Assembly: GCA_039583875.1 (NCBI GenBank)
Contig: CM077153.1
Coordinates: 117,300,568-117,364,567 of the forward strand
DNA from: Platanthera guangdongensis
Taxonomy: Eukaryota > Streptophyta > Magnoliopsida > Asparagales > Orchidaceae
Length of the DNA: 64,000 bases
Direction of reading: 5' to 3'
Part shown: in pieces, positions 55,465 through 64,000 of the stretch
Position numbering within the stretch: the stretch's first letter is position 1
Layout of the letters: each line of letters opens with the position of its first letter
Program-made: the position numbers and the translations under genes
Notes under the pieces: model-generated
Told to the model about the DNA's origin: nothing
Database searches by the model: none
The model's input: the letters and a program-made list of their open reading frames with translations, nothing else

Positions 55465-56608
55465 GTGACCCGAAGTGGTGTTGGGCCGTCAGAACGCCGA
55501 GGTTCTGATGCTAGTAGTGCACCAGAAGTTGCTCCCGCAACACCTTTGTCGGCTGAAAATATAAGATTGGTGGCTGAAGCGGTGTTGGCCGTGATCAATG
55601 CGCAGCCTGGGAGGCAAGCGCAGCAGCCAGCTCCTGTGATGGAGCAAGTACCTCTTCAAGAGGCTGAGCCGAGGAGGGTGGAGCAAGTGGTTGTGGAACC
55701 ATTAGTGCCAAGGAGGGCAACTGAGAGGCAGTTGAAGCATGTAATGAGCTTTAACCCTCCGTTATTCTCGGGGTTGGGAACCCCATCGCAAGCTGAAGAC
55801 TGGCTCTCTAGGGTGAAGCGAGTCATGACAGCGACGGAGACGGAGGAGTGGCAAATGACCACCATCGCTACGTTCCTTATGGATGGGGAAGCGAGGATGT
55901 GGTGGGAAGGTTTGGAGCTGCATCATTTGAGAGGTAGACAACTGATAGACGTTCCGATGGAAGAGTTCTCGGAATTGTTCTTAGCAAGATACCTCCCTTC
56001 TACTCAGAGGATTTCAATGGAGAATGAGTTCCTGAAGTTGGTGCAGGGTGAGAGGAGCGTGGATGAATATCTCCACGAGTTTACGCGGTTGAGTCGTTAT
56101 GCTAGCTCCATCATCATGGATGAGGAGCGCAAGACTAATCGTTTCTACGAAGGTCTGAGGGATGAGCTGAGACTATTACTGTCGGGGCCGATGACGCAGG
56201 GTTTCTTAACCTTGGTCAATACTGCCCGGTCCTTGGAGAAGGACATGAAGAGTGTACAAGCAAAGAAAGGCTTGGGCGAGAAGAAATCTGGGTTCAAAGT
56301 GCCGACTACTTCAAAGTCTGGCTATCAAAGATTCTTTAAGAAGCATAGGACTTCGGGTCCAGCTCCTTCTGGTGCTTCTGGGGCGACTACGAGTCGGACC
56401 CCGGGCGCGTGCTTCACTTGTGGCAAGACGGGGCATTTCGCCCGTGATTGTTGGAGCGGACATCCTAAGTCCGAAAGGAGGCCAGGAGCTACCTACGAAG
56501 AGAAGGGAAAGGCGGTGGAGTCGACCGCATCTCACTATGCTCCGGCCCAACCAAGGGTTTACAATCTTGGCCAACAGGAGGCCATTAAACAATCTGACGT
56601 GGTGACAG
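55465..56608 (+). CDS. gag: T4 gag-pol exon 2: Gag
   Basis: Encodes the capsid and nucleocapsid of a Tekay chromovirus. The first part is acidic and Pro/Ala-rich. The capsid domain runs from ERQLKHVMSFNPPLFSG through AEDWLSRVKRVM, WWEGLELHHL, LARYLPSTQR and EYLHEFTRLSRYA to RFYEGLRDELRLLL. A Lys-rich linker leads to one CCHC knuckle, CFTCGKTGHFARDC (56410-56451). Unspliced, the frame stops at TAA 56617-56619; spliced at 56608 it continues into protease. The GTG at 55465 directly follows a TAG, so no upstream in-frame start exists in the contiguous DNA; the first internal Met codon is at 55639. Exon 1 in the LTR solves this. Confidence 0.85.
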
Positions 56609-56684
56609 GTACGGCTTAATTTATAGCAAGTCAATTCCTTTATATGCTTGTTATGTATATGTTACCTTACCACTGCTTGTTTAG
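56609..56684 (+). other. T4 gag-pol intron (76 nt)
   Basis: ACAG|GTACGG at the donor and CTGCTTGTTTAG|GA at the acceptor; T-rich, with CTTAC-like branch candidates near 56665. Removal joins ...DVVT through G to FVMICENP in frame. Coding conservation with T3 covers exactly the flanks. Without removal, gag and pol are in different frames and separated by a stop. Confidence 0.7.
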
Positions 56685-59600
56685 GATTTGTAATGATTTG
56701 TGAAAATCCCGCTCGAGCACTCTTCGATACGGGAGCTTCACACTCCTTCTTGTCCGAAGGATTTATATCACGCATCGGAGTCCCTTCTTCGATGGCGAAG
56801 GATAAGTTGGATGTGTTGTTGCCCAATGGGTGTTCGATGCGAGCGGTTAGGATCTGCGATGTTAAGACTCGTATTGGAGAGCAGGAGTTCGACCTGCGGG
56901 CGTCTTTACTTCCGTTAGTGGAGTTCGATGTCATATTTGGCATGGACTGGCTCTCGGAGCAGCAGGCCCATATAGATTGCGGTAGCAAGGAAGTCAAGCT
57001 GGGAGCGAGTCGTGAGACGACTTTTACGGGCTTAAAGGGGTCGAGCAAGACGTCGATGTCTGCTCTTCAGGTGGTAAAGGCGGTTCGTGCTGGAGCAGAA
57101 CTGTTCTTTACACTAGTGGAGGTTGCAAAGCCGAAGCCCGCGTTGGATTGTATTTCAGTGGTATCGGAATACCCTGATGTGTTCCCCGCAGATCTTCCTG
57201 GAGCCCCGCCTCAACGGGAGATAGATTTTACGATCGAGCTAGTGCCAGGTGCAAAGCCTGTGTCACGATCTCCGTATCGGTTAGCGCCTAAGGAAATGGC
57301 GGAGCTGAAAGTTCAACTGCAAGAGTTGTTGGAACAAGGGTATGTGCGCCCGAGTTCTTCGCCTTGGAGCGCACCGGTCCTCTTTGTTAAGAAGAAGGAC
57401 GGAAGCTTGAGATTATGTATTGATTATCGGGAGCTAAACAAGCTGACTGAGAAGAATAAGTACCCGATCCCCCGGATTGATGATCTCTTCGATCAGTTAG
57501 TCGGGTCGACGGTGTACTCGAAGTTAGATCTCAAGTCTGGGTACTATCAGCTACGGATAAGGGAGAGTGATATCCCGAAGACAGCGTTTAGTACGAGATA
57601 CGGGCATTATGAGTTTACGGTCATGCCGTTTGGGCTGACTAATGCGCCGTCAGTATTCATGGATTTGATGAACAGAACGTTCAGGGAGTACTTGGACCAT
57701 TTCGTGATCGTCTTCATCGACGATATTTTGGTGTACTCGCAAAGTGAGGAAGATCACTTCAAGCATCTTCATTTGGTGTTGGAGACGCTAAGAAGAAACC
57801 AGTTGTATGCCAAGTTCTCGAAGTGCGAGTTTTGGCTATCCTCAGTAGCGTTCCTCGGGCATATAGTGAGTGGAGAGGGTATTGCGGTGGATCCGGCGAA
57901 GATTGTTGCGATACGGGAGTGGCCTGAGCTAGCTACGGTAGCAGAAGTCCGGAGCTTTTTGGGGCTTGCCGGTTATTATAGGCGCTTCGTAGAGAACTTC
58001 TCGCGGATAGCGCTACCTCTCACTACTTTGACGAGGAAGGAGCATAAGTTCGTTTGGACGCCGGAGTGCGCGCGAGCTTTTGAGGAATTGAAGTGTCGGT
58101 TGACCACGGCGCCTGTGTTGAGTTCGCCGGTTGGGACCGAAGGCTATGAGATATATAGCGATGCTTCAGGCAGCGGTTTGGGTTGTGTGCTACTGCAGCA
58201 CGGAAGCGTGATAGCTTATGGCTCGAGACAGCTAAAAGTGCACGAGAGGAATTATCCGGTCCATGACTTGGAGTTAGCGGCCGTGATTTTTGCCTTGAAG
58301 CTGTGGAGACACTATTTGTACGGTGTGAAGATTGATATCTACACCGATCACAAGAGCCTAAAGTATTTGATTGATCAGAAGGATCTGAATATGCGGCAGC
58401 GTAGATGGATGGAGTTCTTAGGGGACTATACATTCAAGATCCACTACGTGCCTGGCAAAGGGAATGCGGTTGCGGACGCGTTGAGTCGTCGAGCCCCAGC
58501 TCAAGCGAATTGGCTATCAGTGCATGATGAGCGGTTGGTGCAGGAGCTGGAGGCGTTGGAGATTGTTTGTGTGGATAGACAATCCAGTTCTGAAGCAGTG
58601 CTGAATTGGACTGAAGTCCAATATGACCTGGCTGATCGGATTCGGCAGGCTTTGGATATGGATGCTCGTATGAAGCAATTCATGATAGAGGCTCTGGATG
58701 GGTCAAATTCCCAATTCGTCGTGGAGGACGGATTGCTGTGGAAAGACGGTCGTTTGTGCGTCCCAAGTGTGGGCAATTTACGGGTGGAGTTGTTGTACGA
58801 AGCACACCATACTAAGTACTCGATTCACCCGGGGAGCACGAAGATGTACCGCGATATCAAGAAACTGTTTTGGTGGCCAGGCTTGAAAAGGGATGTGGCG
58901 CTATATGTAGCGAAGTGCCAAACTTGCGCCTTGGTAAAGGCGGAGTGCCAAAAGCCGGGAGGATTTCTTAAGTCCTTGCCTATTCCGGAGTGGAAATTCG
59001 ACGACATCTCTATGGACTTTGTGCATGGTTTGCCAAGGTCGCAGAAGGGGAACGACGCCATTTGGGTGGTGGTCGATCGATTAACGAAGGTGTCGCATTT
59101 TATTCCGCATAGGAAGGACGATCCGGTGGAGAAGCTGGCGAAGCTCTATGTGGATAACATAGTGCGGCTTCATGGTGTGCCCCGCAGCATCGTGAGTGAC
59201 CGAGATGGGCGGTTCACGTCCAATGATTGGAGGCTGGTGCAGCAAATGTTGGGAACAAAGCTGAAGTTTAGCACAGCCTTCCATCCGCAAACGGATGGGC
59301 AGACCGAGAGGGTCAATAGAACCATGGAAGACATGCTTCGCATGTGTGTTTTGGACTTTGGAAAGCAATGGGAGGACCACCTTTATTTAGTGGAGTTCGC
59401 ATACAACAACAGCTACCAAGCAAGTATTCAGATGGCGCCTTTCGAGGCCCTATATGGTAGAAGATGTCGCACGCCGTTGTCTTGGTTAGAAACGGGCGAG
59501 TCGAAGTTGTATAAGCGATCGGAAGTGGATGATGCTACTTCTTTGGTGAGAACCATTCGGGAGAGGTTACTCATCGCTCAGGACCGGCAAGCAAAGTACT

Positions 59601-60091
59601 ATAATGCCAAGCACAGGAACGTGGAGTTCGCTGTGGGTGATTATGTGTACCTAAAGATCAAGCCGTTCAAGGGTGTCTCGCGGGTGCGACGATTGAAAAA
59701 GCTAAGCCCGAGGTACCTTGGACCGTTTGAGGTTCTGGAGCGAGTTGGAGAAGCGGCCTATAGGTTGAAGCTTTCTGTGGAGCTAAGTGGTTTACACGAT
59801 GTATTCCACATTTCGGTGCTTCGGAAGGCGGTGCAAGAGCCTACGCAAGTGATCGCGGTCGATCAAGTGCCGGTGGATAGTGGGCTAACGACAAAGGTAA
59901 AGCCCGTGCGGATTGAGGACTCGGAGGTCAAGCGGCTACGCAATAAAGAGATCAGGATGGTCAAGGTCCGATGGGACAATTGCGGTCGTGAGGAGCTCTC
60001 CTGGGAGCGAGAGCAGACTATGCTTGACGAGTATCCGGAGTTGTTCCGCTCAGGTACAAATGTTGTTTTTGTATATCTTTCCTTTATGTAA
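56685..60091 (+). CDS. pol: T4 gag-pol exon 3: protease, RT, RNase H, integrase, chromodomain
   Basis: An uninterrupted frame of about 1,135 codons. Protease [11 protein letters not shown] (Asp near 56726). Reverse transcriptase: [38 protein letters not shown] and catalytic FIDD at 57713-57724. RNase [46 protein letters not shown] (58148-58490). Integrase: HHTKYSIHP with [11 protein letters not shown]; catalytic Asp 59014, Asp 59198 and Glu 59306. GPY/F motif [11 protein letters not shown] (about 59702). C-terminal chromodomain (59880-60045) with [19 protein letters not shown], which in chromoviruses guides integration to marked chromatin. No stops or shifts. Together with exons 1-2 the gene is 4,575 nt, an exact codon multiple. 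Confidence 0.95.
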
Positions 60092-60112
60092 TTTCGTGGG
60101 CGAAATTCTTTT

Positions 60113-60126
60113 AAGAGGGGGAGAGT
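60113..60126 (+). other. T4 polypurine tract
   Basis: AAGAGGGGGAGAGT lies directly before the 3' LTR, primes plus-strand DNA, and is the same as in T2 (13006-13019). Confidence 0.9.
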
Positions 60127-62415
60127 TGTAACGCCCCGAAACTCAAAGGAGCAAAGGGGGACGTTTTGGGCCAGTTTTGGTTTCTGGCTGAAAGCACACG
60201 GCCTGGGACACGGGCGTGTCCCAGGGCGTGTCAAGCGTGTGTCGACACTTAGCCGCGAAGTCGTCGAGTTATTCTCGACGATTCGTCGAGAATGGGCACA
60301 CGGCCTGCGACACGGGCGTGTCGCAGGGCGTGTCGACCCGTGTCGACACTTAGCCGTGAAATCGTCGAGTTATTCTCGACGATTCGTCGAGAATGGGCAC
60401 ACGGCCTGCGACACGGGCGTGTCGCAGGGCGTGTCGACCCGTGTCGACGATCGTCTAGGTGAAATCGTCGAGATTCACTCGACGATCGTCGAGACAAGGC
60501 ACACGGCCTAGGACACGGGCGTGTCCAAGGCCGTGTCATCCAGTCGTCGTTCTCCCCTCGACGAAATGCCCTGTGTACACGGTCTGGGGGCCCAGGCGTG
60601 TCAATGTGACACGGGCAAGGACACGGGCGTGTCCTAGAACCCGTGCAGTGCTCGGGTTGGAAACGGGGGAAAATCATGGGGTACACGGCCGGCTACACGG
60701 CCGTGTCATCTGGAACACGGGCGTGTCAACTTGAACACGGGCGTGTTCGATACCCGTGTGCGTGTTCAGAAGATTCGATTTTGACGGCGAATGCGGCACA
60801 CGGCCCTGGACACGGGCGTGTGCCAGGCCGTGTTCGGCCCAGATTGGGCATTTCAGCCCCGAATCAAAGCCGCTCGTTTTCTTAGGTTGAGATCCGACGG
60901 CTGGGGATGGTTCCTGGGAGGATATACACGGGTTTGACTTAAGAAAAATCCATTTTCCTTCACTTGATCATCTCTCCAAACCCTTGGAGAAAGAGGAAAG
61001 CTATTGGAGGAAGAAGAGCTAGATCCGCCATTGGAGGAGCTTCGGAGCTCCGAATCGCAAGCCGACTCCGGATCCACGGAGGCAACGCAAGCGCGGTGAT
61101 TTCTATCCGATTACATTTCGATGGCGCCAAAGAGGAACGCAAGGGTAACGATCCTCACTTGTGAGCATGATAGCTCTCTTTCTTAGCATAGGAAGCCCTC
61201 TCTCGCGAGTTTGCGAAGAGTTGGAGGCGTTCCTTCGGGTAGATATGTAAAGTCCCCGTTGTTTAGCGTCCGTATGCGAGAACGGACATAGGCATTTTGG
61301 TTGAAGCCTACCCGGACATGTAGTTCGGATCGGTGATGTTGCATTGCATAAGGCCGGAGAAGACTCCGTGCTATTGGGTGTTTTTCGGGTTTTCTACGCG
61401 GTAGATTGCAGCAGGGAGCCTTGGGGACTAACCCAAAGGTGCACCCGGAAAACTGGGCGGACACGAGGTCTTGCCAACTTGGTGGCTTGGAAGCCAACTT
61501 GAACATAACCGGGTTATGTGACTTGTGATGAAAATGGGACTCGGTAGAAGTTTGACCTGCGCATATGGTTTAAATTACCGTTGCGGGCGCATATGGTTTA
61601 AACTACCGTTGCGTTGTGAGCACGGGTTAGATGGAACCGTACCCACTCTATGTCGTTCGGATTAGGGCCGTTGGCATAGATGAGGGTCTTCGGCGGTCTA
61701 TGGTTTTAATTACCGTGACCCATGCCAGGAAGACAAACTGCTCATTGTTTGGCCGTCCAAGAGAGGATGGCGGTGAGTCGGCAGACTTAGACTGCGTTCA
61801 CCAAGAATGTGCCCTGAGTGCACGGGGTGTGTGGCCGTTGAGCCTCCGCCTGTGATGAAATGACTATATTTATAATGCTCGCTTATGCTGATGAAATGCA
61901 GGGAAGGAGCATCGCCGCCCCGAGTTGGGGGCGGGATCGTTATAATTTGGTCAGCATTGCTGACCGTTGCTTTGTTTGCCACCGTGCGGTGGTTTGTTTG
62001 CTTGCATGTGCAGCTGGACCGAGCGGTCAATAGCGGGCTAAAACCCTTTTTGCGAAGCTGGCCCTCGAAGGCCCAAGTGTAATGTTTTCTATTTTTATTC
62101 ATGTATGGCCGGCCTGCGTGCCGAGGTTGGTAAATCATGTAACGGACAAGTGAAACTTTTTGTAAGGCCTTAAGGCTAATGTTTGGGTATTTTTGTAATA
62201 ACATTCCTATTGTCATGTTAGTGGACATTCGTGCTCTTATGCTGGGTTCTTGTTTACAACTTATATTAACTGCTTCCGCTAGAATGCTCTGTGTAGGACG
62301 TTGAGATTGGTTGGATGGTTTCCATAAGTAACCACCCGGTCTGTCTGTGGTATATGGCGTCGGGCCCCGGCCGGACCTACTGCTATATGTTATGCGACGG
62401 ATAGGGGGTGTTACA
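60127..62415 (+). repeat. T4 3' LTR
   Basis: 2289 bp. Differences from the 5' LTR seen at the equivalents of 53257, 53343, 53396, 53548, 54775, 54832, 54859 and 54968, seven of them transitions or CpG-related. Mini-exon copy 61121-61144; hairpins 61915-61934 and 61949-61965, with the second hairpin perfect here, whereas the 5' LTR has one mismatch. Confidence 0.96.
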
Positions 62416-63190
62416 TCTAATCACACTAGCCTTTTGAGTTTCATTAAAAAAATTTCAGGATTATGATAGGATTGTTTTTTTGATTTTATTGGAGAATTTT
62501 TTGAAAAATGTATGCTCAAAAAAAGTGTTTTCTTTTGTTTGGCCAATTTCAAAGTGAAAAGACAAAATATGTATGGCCTCTGTTTTGAAAAGAAGAAAGA
62601 AAGAAAAAGAAAAACAAAAGGAAAAAAATGAAATAGTAAAAGAAAGAAAAATAGTTTATTTATGATGAAAATTTTTGAAACTTTTTATTTTAGTTTAGTG
62701 TGATTTTAATCCTTCATGTTTTTCTTTGAATTCCATTCCTAATCATATGCCTAAACAAAATGTTTCAGTCCTAATAAGTCCTTTTGATTCATGCTTTTGA
62801 TTTTTATTTATTACCTAAGTAAAGAAGAAAAGTAAAATAGTATAGTCTTGGATTTGAATTTAGATTTTTGTTATTTGATTGATATAGTTATAATGTGTCC
62901 CTTGGATCTAGTAACAACTCAATGCGTTTTTTTCATTTTGTTGCTTTGTTTAAATTTATTTAAAGAATTTCGTTAAAATTTTGGATGATCTATTTTTGTT
63001 AGTAAAGTTTATAAATTGTTAAACCATGTTTAAATAATTGTTTTAAGTTTACGTTTCACCTTCTCCCTACTTAGAATTTCGCATGGTACTTGTGTTAGCA
63101 TAATTAGAATTTTCCTGATTAATCACTTTTATGATAACTAGTTTTTATATTTTTGCTTGAGGACAAGCAAAGCTTAAGCTTGTGGGAGTT
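62416..63190 (+). other. Athila 3' non-coding region, second part, and polypurine tract
   Basis: AT-rich, no ORF. It ends GAGGACAAGCAAAGCTTAAG then CTTGTGGGAGTT directly before the LTR, the typical end of an Athila-like internal region. Confidence 0.8.
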
Positions 63191-64000
63191 TGATAATACG
63201 TTTTGTAGTCTAAACTACTAGGGTAATTACTAGTTTTAAATATAGAAATCATGTTTGTAAAGTTTTATTTTGACCTTGTTTTGTATATATTTTAATACCA
63301 CTAATGTTTTCTCTTCTTTTTGCAGATTTTCTCAGTTTTCGACCAAAATGAGCTGACACGCCCCCCTGACACGCCCTCCTTGGGCGTGTCACCGGGCTTG
63401 TAGCCTGATCCCGAGGAAGATTGCTGCCAGAAGCCATTTTGTCGAGCTCATTTTGTCGAGCTCATTTCGTCGAGCTCATTTCATCGAGCCCATTTCGTCG
63501 AGCCCATTTCGTCGAGCCCAGCCAGATCATCGAGCTCAGCCTTCAGCCCAGATTTCGTCGATCTCAGCTCATTTTGTCGAGCCCATTTCATCGAGCTCAA
63601 CCATATCATCGAGCTTAGCCTTCAGCCTGATCGTCGACCTCAGCGCTAAGTAAATTCGTCGAGCTCAACATTTTCATCAAAGCTTAGCAATTCCGTCGAA
63701 TTCCTCCAATTTCGTCGACCTCGCCTTCAGCAGAATTCATTGACCTCAGCATTCAGTGTTGCATTCGATGATCATCTCCCTGTTAATCGACCTAACTTTT
63801 TACGTTCGATAAACGTCGAACTACTCCTACTCCTTCTCTTCTCTCCATTCGTCGATCTCGCTTTCTGCGTTCGACGATCGTCAATCTCCCATCCACCTTC
63901 TCTTCTCAGTTCGATGTTTCGCTCAGCCATTTCGTCGAACTCCTCCTTCATTCTGAGTTTGACGCTTTCATCCACCAATTTCGTCAAGCTCAGCCTACTG
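63191..64000 (+). repeat. Athila 3' LTR, first 810 bp
   Basis: TGATAATACG... matches the 5' LTR from 29709 closely, including GACACGCC/GGGCGTGTC (63355-63390) and the TCGTCGAGCTCA cluster (63436 on). The window ends inside it. Confidence 0.93.

Larger units (their letters stand above)
52952..62415 (+). mobile_element. Tekay element T4, full length and intact
   Basis: TSD TCTAA at 52947-52951 and 62416-62420; LTRs of 2289 bp each, with about eight single-base differences counted by eye (about 0.35 percent). Primer site, open gag and pol frames, chromodomain and purine tract are all present. It is the youngest insertion in the window and the only candidate for an autonomous, possibly active element. 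Gag-pol appears to be split into three exons, the first in the LTR. Confidence 0.96.
29709..64000 (+). mobile_element. Athila-type Ty3/gypsy element (host of T3 and T4; 3' end outside window)
   Basis: The 5' LTR starts TGATAATACG at 29709 and the 3' LTR starts with the same bases at 63191. The internal part has a tRNA-Asp-type primer site and gag, protease, reverse transcriptase, RNase H and integrase with Athila-typical motifs (FLEICDTF-like, DLGAS, FMDDFSV, GKLKSRWSGPF). T3 interrupts integrase at 37230/51367 and T4 the 3' region at 52951/62416. The frame has many stops, so this is an old copy. Confidence 0.92.

Noticed and set aside
55465..55467. GTG as the start codon of T4 gag
   Set aside because: GTG is not a normal plant nuclear start; it directly follows TAG, and the LTR mini-exon model explains the frame in three elements.

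Overview
The window is a plant (angiosperm) heterochromatin-type segment made almost entirely of nested LTR retrotransposons. I see no host gene, tRNA or rRNA. The plant assignment rests on the lineages present: Sirevirus-type Ty1/copia with an env-like gene, Tekay/Del-type chromoviruses, and an Athila-type Ty3/gypsy element. Primer sites complementary to initiator tRNA-Met or to a tRNA-Asp-like end fit this. The species cannot be named from sequence alone.

Nest order, read from interrupted reading frames and target-site duplications (TSDs). (1) A copia gag scrap (29370-29708) is the oldest visible layer. (2) Tekay element G1 (visible 25888-29369) ends in it. (3) Sirevirus A (1-1531 plus 22616-25887) sits inside G1's integrase. 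(4) Sirevirus B (1532-22615, TSD ACAAA) sits inside A's env-like gene. (5) Tekay T2 (6245-15331, TSD GAAGG) sits inside B's integrase. (6) An Athila element (from 29709, 3' LTR from 63191) sits in the copia scrap. (7) Tekay T3 (37231-51366, imperfect TSD) sits in Athila integrase; it contains solo LTR S1 (43579-46207, TSD AGTTC) in its own integrase and Sirevirus-like solo LTR S2 (48093-49952, TSD GACAG) in its 3' LTR. (8) Tekay T4 (52952-62415, TSD TCTAA) sits in the Athila 3' region. All ten insertions point the same way (+).

T4 is the only intact element: two 2289-bp LTRs with about eight differences and uninterrupted gag and pol frames with all expected catalytic motifs. Its gag frame has no ATG at its start. 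Every Tekay LTR here carries an in-register 24-nt mini-exon with a GT donor (an ATG in all but G1, where it has decayed to ATT). Joined to the AG just before gag, it supplies the start codon in frame. A second, 76-nt intron joins gag to pol in frame. I therefore read T4 as a three-exon gag-pol gene of 1,524 codons plus stop, with the first exon inside the LTR. This is the best candidate here for an undescribed system.

The second theme is short CpG-rich palindromes amplified in the LTRs of unrelated families: TCGACGA-type in Sirevirus B and Athila, GTGTCGACAC in S2, GACACGGGCGTGTC in T2, T3, T4 and S1, and a 22-bp GACGTC tandem in G1. In Sirevirus B the motif also occupies part of the coding region and the pol/env-like spacer. 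Tekay LTRs also share two adjacent hairpins whose arms vary in a compensatory way, and the Sirevirus B env-like ORF is preceded by a strong splice-acceptor-like site.
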